Shown: positions 18,511 to 29,643 of the stretch, piece by piece
Numbering within the stretch: the first letter of the stretch is position 1
Layout: every line of letters begins with the position of its first letter
Origin: Bacteroidota bacterium
GTDB taxonomy: Bacteria; Bacteroidota; Bacteroidia; Chitinophagales; Chitinophagaceae
DNA length: 64,000 bases
Assembly (NCBI GenBank): GCA_947460595.1
Contig: CANHGS010000007.1
Coordinates: forward strand, 1 to 64,000
Direction of reading: 5' to 3'
Program-made: the position numbers and the translations under genes
The notes under the pieces: generated by a model
What the model saw: the letters and a program-made list of their open reading frames with translations, nothing else
Database searches by the model: none
What the model was told of the DNA's origin: nothing

Positions 18511-21500
18511 ATGTTGAAATTTATATCAAAATTATTCGGTGGTAGCAAGAGCGAGAAAGATGTGCAGCAGATCTTGCCCATTGTTCAAAAAGTAAATGCT
18601 TTTTTTCAAGAATATCAATCCCTGTCTAATGATGCTTTACGCGCAAAAACACAGGAATTCAAGCAACGCATTAAAACGCACCTCACCGATATTGACTTGG
18701 TGATTGCCAATAAGCAAGCGGAAGCAGAAGCATTGCCTTTGACCGATATTCATGGAAGGGATACTATCTATCAAGAAGTTGATAAACTGCGCAAAGACCG
18801 TAACAAGAAAATTGAAGAAGCACTTGCCTTAATTCAAGCAGAAGCTTTTGCTGTTGTAAAAGAAACTGCTAGAAGGTTTAAGGAAAATACAGAGATCATT
18901 AGTTCGGCTACGGAACTGGATAGAAACCTGAGCGTGAAAAAAGACTATGTTACTATTAAAGGGGAAGAGTCTGTTTTCAAAAACACTTGGACCGCTGGTG
19001 GTGGTCAGGTTACTTGGAACATGCAGCACTATGATGTGCAGTTGATTGGTGGTAGCGTGTTGCATTCTGGTAAAATTGCGGAAATGGCAACGGGTGAGGG
19101 TAAGACCTTGGTGTCTACACTACCTGCTTATTTAAATGCATTGGCTGGTGAAGGCGTACACATAGTAACCGTGAATGATTATTTGGCCCGAAGGGATAGT
19201 GAATGGAACGGAACCATTTTTGAATGGTTGGGGATTATAGTTGATTGCATTGACAAACACGAACCCAATAGTGAAGCTAGAAGAAACGCTTACATGGCCG
19301 ATATTACCTATGGTACCAATAATGAATTTGGTTTTGACTATCTGCGTGATAATATGGTGCATACCCCAGAAGAAATGGTGCAACGCAAACACCATTATGC
19401 CATGGTGGATGAGGTGGATTCTGTGTTGATTGATGATGCTCGTACACCCTTGATTATTTCTGGTCCTATTGGTCACAATACTGGCGAACAACAATTCTTT
19501 GACTTGAAGCCAAGAATTGAAAAATTGGTTGACGCACAAAAAAGAGCCACCAATCAATTTTTGAATGAAGCCAAGAAAAAAATTACAGAAGGAAACGATG
19601 ATCCCAAAGATGGTGGACTGGCGCTATTTCGTGCCCACCGTGGTTTACCAAAGAATAATGCCTTGATCAAATTCTTGAGTGAGCCGGGTATTAGAGTAAA
19701 ATTGCAGAAAGCAGAAAACTTTTATTTAGCAGATCAAAGCCGCGAAATGCCTACGGCCGATGCGGAACTATTTTTCTATATTGATGAGAAAAATAATTCA
19801 GTTGAATTAACTGATAAAGGTATCCAACTCATTACTGGTTCTGGAGAAGATCCTACCTTCTTTATCTTACCAGATATTAGTGTTTCTCTTGCTTCAGTTG
19901 ACAAACAAGCTGAATTGAGCGATGAAGAAAAACTCCGCGCCAAAGAAGTCATTATCAATGACTATTCTGTGAAGGCCGATAGGATACATACCGTACAACA
20001 ATTGCTCAAAGCCTATACCTTATTTGATAAGGACATAGAGTATGTGGTAATGGAAGGTTCAGTAAAAATTGTAGACGAACAAACGGGTCGTATCCTGGAT
20101 GGTAGGCGCTATTCCGATGGTTTGCACCAAGCCATTGAAGCAAAAGAAAACGTGAAGATTGAAGCTGCTACACAAACCTATGCAACCGTAACCTTGCAGA
20201 ACTATTTTAGGATGTACCACAAGTTAGCGGGTATGACGGGTACTGCAGAAACAGAAGCTGCAGAGCTTTGGGATATCTATAAATTAGACGTAGTTACCGT
20301 ACCTACCAATGTAGTAGCTATTCGTAAAGATGATCAGGATTTGGTATTCAAAACCAAGCGTGAAAAATTTGGTGCGGTGATAGATGAGATTGTAAAACTA
20401 ACCGATGCGGGACGCCCAGTACTAGTAGGTACTACCTCCGTAGAAGTGAGTGAATTGCTCAGCAGAATGCTGCGTCAAAAACAAATTGCACACAATGTAT
20501 TAAACGCCAAGCAGCACGCAAGAGAAGCACAAGTAGTTGCTGAAGCAGGTTTGGCTAAAGCCGTTACCATTGCCACCAACATGGCAGGTAGGGGTACCGA
20601 TATTAAACTAGGACCAGGCGTAAAAGAAGCAGGTGGGTTAGCCATCCTGGGTACAGAGCGCCACGAATCTAGACGCGTAGACAGACAGTTGCGTGGACGT
20701 GCTGGACGTCAGGGTGATCCTGGATCTACTTTGTTCTTTGTGTCTTTGGAAGACGATTTGATGCGCATGTTTGGTAGTGAGCGAATTGCCAAAGTGATGG
20801 ACTTTGCCGGTTACAAAGAAGGTGAAGTAATTCAGCATAGCATGATTACCAAGTCTATTGAAAGGGCTCAAAAGAAAGTAGAAGAAAACAACTTTGGAAT
20901 TCGTAAGCGTTTGTTGGAATATGACGATGTGATGAACAAACAGCGTACCGTTATCTATAGCAAACGCAACCACGCATTGTTTGGAGAGCGCTTGGCACTT
21001 GACTTAGACAATGCTTTCTATACTGTTGCGGAAGGCTTGGTGAATTCTTTTAAAGAACAGAATGACCACGAAGGATTCCGCTTGGCTGTGATTGTAAACT
21101 TTGGTATTGATTCAAAAATCTCTGCCGAAGAATTATCTAAAACCAGCGAGCAGCAATTAGCGGAAAGACTCTATAACGAAGCGGTAGAAAATTACGAACG
21201 CAAGAAAGGAGACCTAGCTACACAGAGCATTCCAGTGTTTAAGAATATTCGTTTACAACAGGGTAATCATATTGAAAACGTGATTGTTCCTTTTACCGAT
21301 GGTAGAAGAATGATGAATGTGTTGGCTTCTATGGACAAGACCATCAATTCTGGTGGAATGGAATTATTGAATGCCCTGGAACGCACTATTACATTGGGCT
21401 TTATTGATGATTCTTGGAAAGAGCATTTGCGCGCCATGGATGACTTAAAGCAAAGTGTGCAAACGGCTACTTACGAACAGAAAGATCCATTGGTGATTTA

Positions 21501-21819
21501 TAAAATGGAAGCATTTGACCTGTTCAAGAAAATGGATGGGGAAGTAAACCGTGAAATTGTACAATTCCTTTGTCATTCCGCTATTCCTTTAAATGATGGG
21601 GACAATGTAAAAGAAGGCCGTGCACAAAAAACGGATTTGAGTAGAATGCGCACCCAGAAAGATGAATTGGATGCAGCGGGTCATGACAATGATTATATTG
21701 ATCCTTCTGAAACGGTGAAACAACAACCGGTGCAAGTAGGACCCAAGATTGGCCGAAATGATCCTTGCCCTTGTGGAAGTGGGAAGAAGTTTAAAGCTTG
21801 CCATGGGAGAGAAAGTTAA
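18511..21819 (+). CDS. secA: Preprotein translocase subunit SecA
   Basis: [53 protein letters not shown]-terminal zinc motif [20 protein letters not shown]. Confidence 0.98.
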   Translation: MLKFISKLFGGSKSEKDVQQILPIVQKVNAFFQEYQSLSNDALRAKTQEFKQRIKTHLTDIDLVIANKQAEAEALPLTDIHGRDTIYQEVDKLRKDRNKKIEEALALIQAEAFAVVKETARRFKENTEIISSATELDRNLSVKKDYVTIKGEESVFKNTWTAGGGQVTWNMQHYDVQLIGGSVLHSGKIAEMATGEGKTLVSTLPAYLNALAGEGVHIVTVNDYLARRDSEWNGTIFEWLGIIVDCIDKHEPNSEARRNAYMADITYGTNNEFGFDYLRDNMVHTPEEMVQRKHHYAMVDEVDSVLIDDARTPLIISGPIGHNTGEQQFFDLKPRIEKLVDAQKRATNQFLNEAKKKITEGNDDPKDGGLALFRAHRGLPKNNALIKFLSEPGIRVKLQKAENFYLADQSREMPTADAELFFYIDEKNNSVELTDKGIQLITGSGEDPTFFILPDISVSLASVDKQAELSDEEKLRAKEVIINDYSVKADRIHTVQQLLKAYTLFDKDIEYVVMEGSVKIVDEQTGRILDGRRYSDGLHQAIEAKENVKIEAATQTYATVTLQNYFRMYHKLAGMTGTAETEAAELWDIYKLDVVTVPTNVVAIRKDDQDLVFKTKREKFGAVIDEIVKLTDAGRPVLVGTTSVEVSELLSRMLRQKQIAHNVLNAKQHAREAQVVAEAGLAKAVTIATNMAGRGTDIKLGPGVKEAGGLAILGTERHESRRVDRQLRGRAGRQGDPGSTLFFVSLEDDLMRMFGSERIAKVMDFAGYKEGEVIQHSMITKSIERAQKKVEENNFGIRKRLLEYDDVMNKQRTVIYSKRNHALFGERLALDLDNAFYTVAEGLVNSFKEQNDHEGFRLAVIVNFGIDSKISAEELSKTSEQQLAERLYNEAVENYERKKGDLATQSIPVFKNIRLQQGNHIENVIVPFTDGRRMMNVLASMDKTINSGGMELLNALERTITLGFIDDSWKEHLRAMDDLKQSVQTATYEQKDPLVIYKMEAFDLFKKMDGEVNREIVQFLCHSAIPLNDGDNVKEGRAQKTDLSRMRTQKDELDAAGHDNDYIDPSETVKQQPVQVGPKIGRNDPCPCGSGKKFKACHGRES

Positions 21820-21870
21820 GAGATAAGAGTGAAGAGGGGAAAGAAAGTGAAGAGTGAAGAATGAGAAGAA
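21815..21870. repeat. Degenerate GAGTGAA heptamer repeat immediately after the secA stop codon
   Basis: TTAAGAGATAAGAGTGAAGAGGGGAAAGAAAGTGAAGAGTGAAGAATGAG. Confidence 0.7.
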
Positions 21871-21880
21871 ATATTACATT

Positions 21881-21907
21881 AAAAATGCCCCAGTTTTGGG
21901 GCATTTG
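21881..21907 (+). terminator. Rho-independent terminator-like hairpin downstream of secA
   Basis: AAATGCCCCA-gtt-TTGGGGCATTT. Confidence 0.75.
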
Positions 21908-21923
21908 GCTTTGGTACTTATGT

Positions 21924-21931
21924 TATCTTTG
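21924..21931 (+). promoter_or_regulatory. Bacteroidetes -7 element (TATCTTTG) upstream of deoC
   Basis: Matches TAnnTTTG, 17 bp before the deoC ATG. Confidence 0.5.
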
Positions 21932-21948
21932 CTGCTCAAGGGTTTTCT

Positions 21949-22620
21949 ATGAAACTGAACCATTTTATTGACCATACCATTTTAAAGCCAACCACGTTGG
22001 TGGCTGATATTGATAAGCTATGCTCAGAAGCTATTGCGTATGGGTTTGCGGCGGTTTGTGTGCCGCCTAATTTTATCAAACAGGCAAAGGCACTAACAGC
22101 AGGTTCGTCTGTAAAAGTGGCTACGGTGATTGGTTTTCCTTTTGGATATAGTGCGGTAGAAGCCAAGATTGCAGAAATAGTATTGGCCATGGTAGATGGG
22201 GTAGACGAATTAGATATGGTTTGTAATATTTCTGCTATTAAGAATAAGGATTTTACTTATATAGCTAATGAAATCAATCATATCATGCCCATTATCCGAT
22301 CTAAGGGGAAGACCATTAAAGTGATTATTGAATCGGGGGTATTGACCAAAGAAGAAATGATTGCTTGCTGCGATATTTATGGAGCAGCTGGAATTGATTA
22401 TTTGAAAACATCCACAGGCTATGCAGAAAAAGGTGCATCCGTAGAAGACGTTGCGCTGTTTAGGGCCCATTTGCCAGCACAGGTTCAGATTAAAGCATCT
22501 GGGGGCATTAGGGACTATGGGTTTGCCAAGCAATTGATTGATGCTGGCGCCACTCGTTTGGGTTGCAGTGCAGGTGTAGCCATTGTTTCTGGTGCTCCTG
22601 TGCAAGATTCAGGATATTAA
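21949..22620 (+). CDS. deoC: Deoxyribose-phosphate aldolase
   Basis: IDHTILKPTT; CVPPNFIKQAK; VATVIGFPFGYS; DELDMVCNI; KTSTGYAEKGAS; IKASGGIRDYGFAKQLIDAGATRLGCSAGVAIV. Confidence 0.96.
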   Translation: MKLNHFIDHTILKPTTLVADIDKLCSEAIAYGFAAVCVPPNFIKQAKALTAGSSVKVATVIGFPFGYSAVEAKIAEIVLAMVDGVDELDMVCNISAIKNKDFTYIANEINHIMPIIRSKGKTIKVIIESGVLTKEEMIACCDIYGAAGIDYLKTSTGYAEKGASVEDVALFRAHLPAQVQIKASGGIRDYGFAKQLIDAGATRLGCSAGVAIVSGAPVQDSGY

Positions 22621-22661
22621 TTTAACTTGTAAGACTATTGCTTACTGTAGTCATTTAAAAA

Positions 22662-23105
22662 ATGAAGAACCCTAACTATATAATTTTTTTAATGATGGCC
22701 ATTTTTTATGGTTTACTAGCTATGGCCAATGATACGGTCATTGTAAAAAAAGACCCTAGAATGGATCAATTAACGGCAAAGCAAAACCAGATTAACAAAC
22801 ACGCCAGTATGCTAACCAGTTCTGGTCAGTATAAAGGCTTTAGGGTACAGGTAGTCAGTACATCTAATAGGGATATGGCGTTTAAAGTAAAGTCAGATTT
22901 ATTGACCCGTTTTCCGGATCAGAAGTCTTATACTTTGTTTCAATCGCCCAATTTCAAAGTGCGGATTGGAAATTTTTTAAAGAAAGCTGACGCAGAAAAA
23001 TTTAGAAACCTAGTAAGCAAATATTACCCTACTGGGGTTTTTATTGTAGAGGACGCTATTGATTATACGCCTACTAAGGAGGAAGAAGAAAATATGACCA
23101 ACTAA
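22662..23105 (+). CDS. SPOR domain-containing protein, exported
   Basis: Signal peptide; GFRVQVVSTSNRDMAFKVKSDLLTRFPDQKSYTLFQSPNFKVRIGNFLKKADAEKFRNLV. Confidence 0.85.
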   Translation: MKNPNYIIFLMMAIFYGLLAMANDTVIVKKDPRMDQLTAKQNQINKHASMLTSSGQYKGFRVQVVSTSNRDMAFKVKSDLLTRFPDQKSYTLFQSPNFKVRIGNFLKKADAEKFRNLVSKYYPTGVFIVEDAIDYTPTKEEEENMTN

Positions 23106-23110
23106 ATTGA

Positions 23111-24301
23111 ATGGAACTATTAACTACCATACAAGCACTTGCAAAAACTTATGCTGCTGAATTTATTGCGGTTAGAAGGCATTTGCACGCACACCCTGAA
23201 TTGAGTTATCAAGAATTTGAGACCAGTTTATTTGTACAAGAACAACTCCGTATTATGGGAATTGGTTTTGAACAAAAAGCAACCACTGGTTTGGTGGCAT
23301 TGATAGAAGGAAATGATCCATCAAGTAGGGTCATAGCACTGAGAGCAGATATGGATGCATTGCAAATTCAAGAAGAAAATCAAGTGTCCTATTGCAGTGT
23401 GAATGAGGGAAAAATGCATGCCTGTGGTCATGACGTGCATACCAGTATTCTGTTGGGGGCTGCAAAGATTTTGAATGAAACAAAGGATCAATGGTCTGGC
23501 ACAGTCAAATTATTATTCCAACCTGGAGAAGAAAAAAATCCTGGTGGAGCCAGCTTTATGATTAGAGATGGCGCTTTAGAAAACCCATCGCCCAGCGGCA
23601 TTATTGCTTTGCATGTACACCCCGGATTGCCCGTTGGTAAATTGAGTTTTAGAAAAGGTAGGGTCATGGCTAGTGCCGATGAAATCTATATTACTATTAA
23701 GGGAAAGGGTGGTCATGCTGCGGCGCCACACTTAACAGCAGATACCATTTTAATTGCCTCACAATTGATTGTGAGTTTGCAACAAATTATATCAAGAAAT
23801 AATAATCCACTTTCACCATCGGTTCTATCTATTTGTTCTATTCAAGGGGGGCATACTACTAATGTGATTCCTAGTGAAGTAAAGCTGAAAGGAACATTTA
23901 GAGCCATGGATGAAGCTTGGCGTTTTAAAGCACATGAACTCATTGCCAAGCAGGCTATTGGGCTGGTTGAATCCATGGGTGGGGAAATTGATTTGTTAAT
24001 TGATATTGGCTATCCTACGGTGGATAATGATCCGGCTTTTACAGGTGCCAATTGGCAGCTAGCAGAAACCTATATGGGAAAGGAAAATGTAGAGGAGACA
24101 GAGATGAGGATGGGTGCTGAAGATTTTGGTTATTATACACAGCAAATTCCTGGTTGCTTTTTCAGACTTGGAGTTAGAAATGAAGCAAAAGGAATAGTTC
24201 ATAATGTGCATACCCCCAAATTTGACATTGATGAAAATGCTATTGAAACTGGCATGGGAATCATGGCTTGGTTGGGTGCAAATGCAAATATTGGTCACTA
24301 A
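23111..24301 (+). CDS. M20 family amidohydrolase/peptidase
   Basis: RRHLHAHPELSYQEFET; MHACGHDVHTSILLGAAKIL; FQPGEEKNPGGASFMI; MGAEDFGYYTQQIPGCFFRLG. Confidence 0.94.
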   Translation: MELLTTIQALAKTYAAEFIAVRRHLHAHPELSYQEFETSLFVQEQLRIMGIGFEQKATTGLVALIEGNDPSSRVIALRADMDALQIQEENQVSYCSVNEGKMHACGHDVHTSILLGAAKILNETKDQWSGTVKLLFQPGEEKNPGGASFMIRDGALENPSPSGIIALHVHPGLPVGKLSFRKGRVMASADEIYITIKGKGGHAAAPHLTADTILIASQLIVSLQQIISRNNNPLSPSVLSICSIQGGHTTNVIPSEVKLKGTFRAMDEAWRFKAHELIAKQAIGLVESMGGEIDLLIDIGYPTVDNDPAFTGANWQLAETYMGKENVEETEMRMGAEDFGYYTQQIPGCFFRLGVRNEAKGIVHNVHTPKFDIDENAIETGMGIMAWLGANANIGH

Positions 24302-24310
24302 AAAAACAGT

Positions 24311-26653
24311 ATGTCTAAACACGCAGATTTAAGAAGAGAGCAAGCGCTAGAATATCATGCCAACGGCAGGCCAGGAAAGATAGAAGTGGTTCCTACCAAG
24401 GAAGCCAAGACGCAAAGAGATTTGAGTTTGGCATATAGTCCAGGAGTGGCAGAACCTTGTAAAGAAATTTTCAAAAATCCAGAAGAAGTTTATAAATATA
24501 CCGCCAAAGGTAATTTGGTGGGTGTTATTAGTAATGGTACAGCCGTATTGGGTTTGGGCGATATTGGTCCCGATGCTTCTAAGCCCGTCATGGAAGGAAA
24601 GGCCGTACTCTTCAAAATATTTGCAGACATTGATGTGTTTGATATTGAAATCAATGAGAAGGATCCAGAGAAATTTGTTCAGATTGTTAAATCATTGGAA
24701 CCCACTTTTGGGGGCATCAATTTAGAAGATATTAAAGCCCCTGAATGCTTTTATATTGAGCAACAGTTAAAGGAGCAGATGAATATTCCGGTGATGCACG
24801 ATGACCAACATGGAACTGCCATCATCAGTAGTGCGGCCATGCTCAATGCATTGGAATTGCAGAAAAAGAAAATTGAGAAAGTAAAATTTGTGATCAATGG
24901 TGCTGGTGCAGCAGCCATGGCTTGTATTCAATTGTATGTGGCGCTGGGTGCGCGATATGAAAACTTTATTGTCTTTGATAAGGATGGCGTTTTGCATGTT
25001 GGTAGAACAGACTTAGGTCCTATAAGAGAAAAATTTGCGGTTAAAAAATCAGACTGGACTTTGGAAAAAGCCATGAAGGATGCAGACGTTTTCTTGGGAC
25101 TAAGTGTGGGTAATGTGGTTAGCCAAGACATGGTTAAGTCTATGGCCAAGAACCCCATTGTTTTTGCCATGGCCAATCCTGATCCAGAAATCTCGTATCC
25201 AGATGCAGCGGCAGTAAGAAAAGATATTATCATGGCAACGGGTAGAACAGACTATCCCAACCAGGTGAACAATGTATTGGGCTTCCCTTATATTTTCCGC
25301 GGGGCTTTAGACGTGCGCGCCAAGCAAATTAATGAAGCCATGAAACTAGCTGCTGTAAGGGCTTTAGCCGATTTGGCAAAGACTGCGGTGCCCGATATTG
25401 TGAACATGGCTTATAACCAACAAAGCATGAGCTTTGGTCCCGAATACATTATTCCAAAACCATTGGATCCAAGGCTGTTGGCAGCAGTAGCACCTGCTGT
25501 GGCCAAAGCTGCCATGGAATCTGGCGTGGCTCAAAAAAGTATTCATAATTGGGAGGCATATGCTGTAGAATTGAATAAACGATTGGGTCTGGATAACCAG
25601 CTCATGCGCGTTATTGGTAACAAAGCCAGAAAAGGTCCTAAACGCTTGGTATTTGCGGAAGCCGATAACCAAAAAATTCTCAAAGCGGCAAGTATCATTT
25701 ATGACGAGGGTATTGCATATCCCATTTTATTGGGAGATCCCATTAAGATCAATCGCATAGCCGAACAGAATAATATTGATTTGACCGATTTGCCCATTAT
25801 AGATCCGCGTAGTGATGAGAGTGAAGAAAAGCGCGAATTCTATGGCAATATGTTCTTTAAAAAACGTCAACGCAAGGGGGTGAATGCTTATGAGAGCAAG
25901 AAGTTGATGAAAGACAGAAACCATTTTGGATGTATGATGGTGGAAACCGGTGACGCAGACGCTATGTTATCTGGATTAACCAAGAACTATGCAGAAGCCA
26001 TAAGACCCGCATTGCAAATTATAGGCACAGAAGATGGCGTTAAAAAAATTGCGGGTATGTATTTATTGTTGACCAAGAAAGGACCATTGTTCTTGGCAGA
26101 TACAACGGTGAATTTTAATCCTACTGCAGAAGAGCTAGCTGATATAACCATGATGGTGGCCAAGGAAGTGCGTGCCTTTAATTTGACGCCTAGAATTGCT
26201 ATGCTGAGTTATAGCAATTTTGGTAGTAGCGATTCTCCTGAAGCAAGACTTGTTGCTCAAGCAACAAAAATTTTGAAACAAAGAAATCCATCCTTGATTG
26301 TTGATGGAGAAATGCAGGGTAGTATGGCGTTTAATAAGGAAATTTTAAAAGATAATTATCCTTTTAGCGAGTTGGTAGATGAAGAAGTAAATGTGCTGAT
26401 GTTCCCCAACCTTACCTCTGGAAACGTTACCTATAACCTATTAAAAGAAGTGGGAGGTGCGGATGCCATTGGCCCCATTTTGTTAGGTCTTAAAAAGCCA
26501 GTACACGTGTTACAATTGGGTAGTAGTGTGCGGAATATTATCAATATGGCCACTGTAGCGGTAGTAGATGCCCAACTAAAGTGTAAAGGAAATATTGAAG
26601 AAGCCGTACAAACCAGTAGTTGGTGGAAGCGCTTGAAAAAAAGAAAAAAATAA
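24311..26653 (+). CDS. maeB: NADP-dependent malic enzyme fused to phosphotransacetylase-like domain
   Basis: [52 protein letters not shown]-terminal PTA-like domain. Confidence 0.95.
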   Translation: MSKHADLRREQALEYHANGRPGKIEVVPTKEAKTQRDLSLAYSPGVAEPCKEIFKNPEEVYKYTAKGNLVGVISNGTAVLGLGDIGPDASKPVMEGKAVLFKIFADIDVFDIEINEKDPEKFVQIVKSLEPTFGGINLEDIKAPECFYIEQQLKEQMNIPVMHDDQHGTAIISSAAMLNALELQKKKIEKVKFVINGAGAAAMACIQLYVALGARYENFIVFDKDGVLHVGRTDLGPIREKFAVKKSDWTLEKAMKDADVFLGLSVGNVVSQDMVKSMAKNPIVFAMANPDPEISYPDAAAVRKDIIMATGRTDYPNQVNNVLGFPYIFRGALDVRAKQINEAMKLAAVRALADLAKTAVPDIVNMAYNQQSMSFGPEYIIPKPLDPRLLAAVAPAVAKAAMESGVAQKSIHNWEAYAVELNKRLGLDNQLMRVIGNKARKGPKRLVFAEADNQKILKAASIIYDEGIAYPILLGDPIKINRIAEQNNIDLTDLPIIDPRSDESEEKREFYGNMFFKKRQRKGVNAYESKKLMKDRNHFGCMMVETGDADAMLSGLTKNYAEAIRPALQIIGTEDGVKKIAGMYLLLTKKGPLFLADTTVNFNPTAEELADITMMVAKEVRAFNLTPRIAMLSYSNFGSSDSPEARLVAQATKILKQRNPSLIVDGEMQGSMAFNKEILKDNYPFSELVDEEVNVLMFPNLTSGNVTYNLLKEVGGADAIGPILLGLKKPVHVLQLGSSVRNIINMATVAVVDAQLKCKGNIEEAVQTSSWWKRLKKRKK

Positions 26654-26656
26654 ATC

Positions 26657-27394
26657 ATGAGTTTTTTCACCCACTTTGGAACATTTCTATTGATGCTCAA
26701 AGGCATGTTTACCAAGCCTGAAAACTGGCGCATGTACTGGAAAGAATTCATGCATCAGTGTGCGGAGATTGGCATTGGAGCCCTACCCATTGTGATAATT
26801 ATTTCTATTTTCTTAGGTGCGGTAACTACCGTGCAAACAGCATACCAATTGGTGAGCCCCTTAGTGCCATTGTCTACCATTGCGCAGATTGTTAGGGATA
26901 GTATGATTTTGGAATTATCGCCAACGGTATTGAGCATTGTATTGGCTGGAGTGGTAGGAAGCAAAATTGCAAGCGAGTTGGGTAATATGCGTATCAGTGA
27001 ACAGATTGATGCTTTAGAAATCATGGGTATCAATTCTAAGAGTTATTTAATTATGCCTAAGATCTTGGCAGCACTCTTGGTCATCCCTTGTTTGATTGTG
27101 ATATCTGCAGTTTTGGGCATCTGGGGTGGAAGAACGGCTGGTGCCATGTCTGGTATTTTGGCCAATGATATTTTTGACGCGGGTCTTAGACAAAACCTAA
27201 ACCTCTATAACATTAATTTTGCCTTATACAAGTCCTATACTTTTGCCTTTATCCTAAGTTCTGTTCCAGCCTATTATGGCTATAATGTAAAAGGCGGTTC
27301 TTTAGAAATTGGCCGTGCTAGTACATCGGCCGTGGTGGTGAGTTGCATCCTGATTTTATTGGCTGATTATGCCCTAGCTGCCATACTCTTGTAA
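26657..27394 (+). CDS. MlaE-like ABC transporter permease
   Basis: GIGALPIVIIISIFLGAVTTVQTAYQL; VLAGVVGSKIASELGNMRISEQIDALEIMGINSKSYLIMPKILA. Confidence 0.92.
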   Translation: MSFFTHFGTFLLMLKGMFTKPENWRMYWKEFMHQCAEIGIGALPIVIIISIFLGAVTTVQTAYQLVSPLVPLSTIAQIVRDSMILELSPTVLSIVLAGVVGSKIASELGNMRISEQIDALEIMGINSKSYLIMPKILAALLVIPCLIVISAVLGIWGGRTAGAMSGILANDIFDAGLRQNLNLYNINFALYKSYTFAFILSSVPAYYGYNVKGGSLEIGRASTSAVVVSCILILLADYALAAILL

Positions 27395-27469
27395 ACTATT
27401 GCCAAATAGGCTGCTAAAATTTTTTACAGCAAGGACTACTTGTTACATTTAGTGTACAAACAATTTGTT

Positions 27470-29041
27470 ATGCCCATTAGAATGGTGGATGATCCCAATG
27501 ATCAGGACAATAATGATGATGGATCCGGTGGTAGTGGTGGAAATGCTGGTGGCGGCGGAGGTGGTGGTTTATTCAATCTGCTTCCCTTTATCATTGGACT
27601 TTTATTTAGAAAGCCGGCACTCTTATTAGTACTGCTTGCTATTGGAGGCTTTGTCTTTTTAAAAAATGGTTGTAGTGGCATGAGTAGCATGCAGGATGTT
27701 GCACAGCTGGCCACAGGAGGCATCCTTGATCCAAAAGAATTTGACAAGGCCCAAGTCTATGAGGGATTGGATGAGTCCAAGAATGAATTACCAGAAGCCG
27801 TTTCTTTGTTAAAGTATGCACCCAAGCGGTTGAATCAAGGCAGTCAAGGTAGTTGTGTGGCTTGGAGTAGTGCTTATGGTGCTAGAACCATTTTACAAGC
27901 AGTAAGCACAGGAGAAGACCCCAATCAATTGGCGTTTAGTCCTTCTTTTTTATACAATCAAATTGGGCTTAGGGGTTGTCAGGGAAGTTATATTATCCGT
28001 GCCATGGAGAACATGACCCAAGTGGGTGCTGTGCCTTTTAGTGAATTTCCTTATGATGAAAATGATTGTAGCCGCCAGCCCGATGGTTCTTTAAAGCAGG
28101 CTGCCCAGCAATTTAGAATGAAGGGTTTTAATAGGCTTACCGATGGGGAAAGTACTAGGGGATTGAATTTGCATGCGATTAAAGAACACTTGGCCAAAGA
28201 TGCCCCCGTAGTGATTGGGATGATGGTAGGTGGTTCCTTTATGCAAGAAATGGCGGGCAGGGAAGTTTGGGAACCCAATAGTGATGACTATACCATGATG
28301 GGTTTTGGAGGTCATGCTATTTGTGTGATTGGTTATGACGATAGAAAAGCGGGTGGTGCATTTCAAATCATGAATTCTTGGGGATCTGATTGGGGTATCA
28401 ATGGTGTGGCTTGGGTAAAGTACAAAGATTTTAGACGATTTGTCAGGGAAGCTTATGGCCTTAATCCTATGCAAAAAACTGGCGATGCCATTGTGGATCA
28501 CTTGAGCTGCAGCATTGGTTTGGTAGACGCCAATACCAAGGCTTATTTGCCCCTTCGTTTGTCTGCAGGAAATTTTTTTGAAACCAGCAGTCCCATATCC
28601 AAGGGGACGGGCTTTAGAATTGAAGTCAAAAACAATACGGATTGTTATGTCTATGTGTTGGGTATGGAAACCGATGGTAGTAGTTATGTCTTATTTCCTT
28701 ATCCCAGTAAGGATGATCCCACTAAGACCAAGTTCTCTCCTTATTGCGGTATCACGGGTTATAGACTATTTCCCAAGGGAATGAAACTGATGGCCGATAG
28801 TATTGGGAAGAAGGATTATATGGCAGTAGTGATGAGCAAAGAACCCTTGAATGTATTTGATTTAAATAAAGCCGTGAATCAGAACCAATCTATGGGTTTT
28901 GAAGCCGCCGTAAACAAAGCCGTTAAAAGAGAAAGCATTGGAGGCATACGCTTTAACAGCGATGGTAAAACCATGTCATTTGAAACCCCTGTTGCTGATA
29001 AAAATGCGGTAGCTTGTATAATTGCATTGAGTAAGAATTGA
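27470..29041 (+). CDS. Membrane-anchored C1 (papain-like) family peptidase
   Basis: TM segment LLFRKPALLLVLLAIGGFVFL; catalytic motifs QGSQGSCVAWSSAYGA, GGHAICVIGYDD, IMNSWGSDWG. Confidence 0.85.
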   Translation: MPIRMVDDPNDQDNNDDGSGGSGGNAGGGGGGGLFNLLPFIIGLLFRKPALLLVLLAIGGFVFLKNGCSGMSSMQDVAQLATGGILDPKEFDKAQVYEGLDESKNELPEAVSLLKYAPKRLNQGSQGSCVAWSSAYGARTILQAVSTGEDPNQLAFSPSFLYNQIGLRGCQGSYIIRAMENMTQVGAVPFSEFPYDENDCSRQPDGSLKQAAQQFRMKGFNRLTDGESTRGLNLHAIKEHLAKDAPVVIGMMVGGSFMQEMAGREVWEPNSDDYTMMGFGGHAICVIGYDDRKAGGAFQIMNSWGSDWGINGVAWVKYKDFRRFVREAYGLNPMQKTGDAIVDHLSCSIGLVDANTKAYLPLRLSAGNFFETSSPISKGTGFRIEVKNNTDCYVYVLGMETDGSSYVLFPYPSKDDPTKTKFSPYCGITGYRLFPKGMKLMADSIGKKDYMAVVMSKEPLNVFDLNKAVNQNQSMGFEAAVNKAVKRESIGGIRFNSDGKTMSFETPVADKNAVACIIALSKN

Positions 29042-29058
29042 AAAGTCAAAAGTCAAAA
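29041..29058. repeat. Short AAAAGTC heptamer repeat (2.5 units) starting at the peptidase stop codon
   Basis: TGAAAAGTCAAAAGTCAAAATG. Confidence 0.8.
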
Positions 29059-29129
29059 TGTGTTGGGTATATAGCAATAGAAGGAATAAATGTTTAAAAC
29101 AATTAAGTAAAAAATAAAAATTCAAAGAG

Positions 29130-29612
29130 GTGAATCCTAAGTTTGAAAGCTTTCAAAAAATTATTCAGAACCCAATTAAGTTTAGGTTCTTCCTGCTGCA
29201 AAAACTGCCATCGGCCTTGATAGCAGGATTGAAAGTTCAAGAGATTTCTACTCTTGAAGCAGTGATTACCGTAAAGCACAAATGGCTCAACCAAAATCCC
29301 TTTAGGTCTATGTATTTTGCTGTACAATCCATGGCAGCAGAAATGAGTACGGGGCTTCTGGCATTTGGACAATTGTACCAAAGAAATCCGCCAGTGAGTA
29401 TGTTGGTGGTGGGTATGGAAGCCAAGTTTCACAAAAAAGCGGTAGGCAAAATTTCATTTTCCTGTAAAGATGGTTTGGCCATTGCAAACGCTATTGAAGC
29501 TGCTTCTCAAACCGGACTGGGACAAACCATACAATGTTATTCTATAGGTAAAAATGAAGCAGGAGAAATGGTGTCAGAATTCTGGTTTAACTGGAGTTTT
29601 AAAGCAAAATAA
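29130..29612 (+). CDS. DUF4442 / hotdog-fold thioesterase-like protein (GTG start)
   Basis: NPIKFRFFLLQKLPSALIAGLKVQEISTLEAVITVKHKWLNQNPFRSMYFAVQSMAAEMSTGLLA. Confidence 0.7.
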   Translation: MNPKFESFQKIIQNPIKFRFFLLQKLPSALIAGLKVQEISTLEAVITVKHKWLNQNPFRSMYFAVQSMAAEMSTGLLAFGQLYQRNPPVSMLVVGMEAKFHKKAVGKISFSCKDGLAIANAIEAASQTGLGQTIQCYSIGKNEAGEMVSEFWFNWSFKAK

Positions 29613-29643
29613 ATTGAATTAACCCACCTTCAAATTTTGAATC

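Noticed and set aside
19132-19557. 141-aa minus-strand ORF within secA
   Set aside because: Antisense to secA; no support as a gene.
22210-22605. 131-aa minus-strand ORF within deoC
   Set aside because: Antisense to a well-supported deoC; sequence is Cys/His-rich shadow translation with no recognisable domain.
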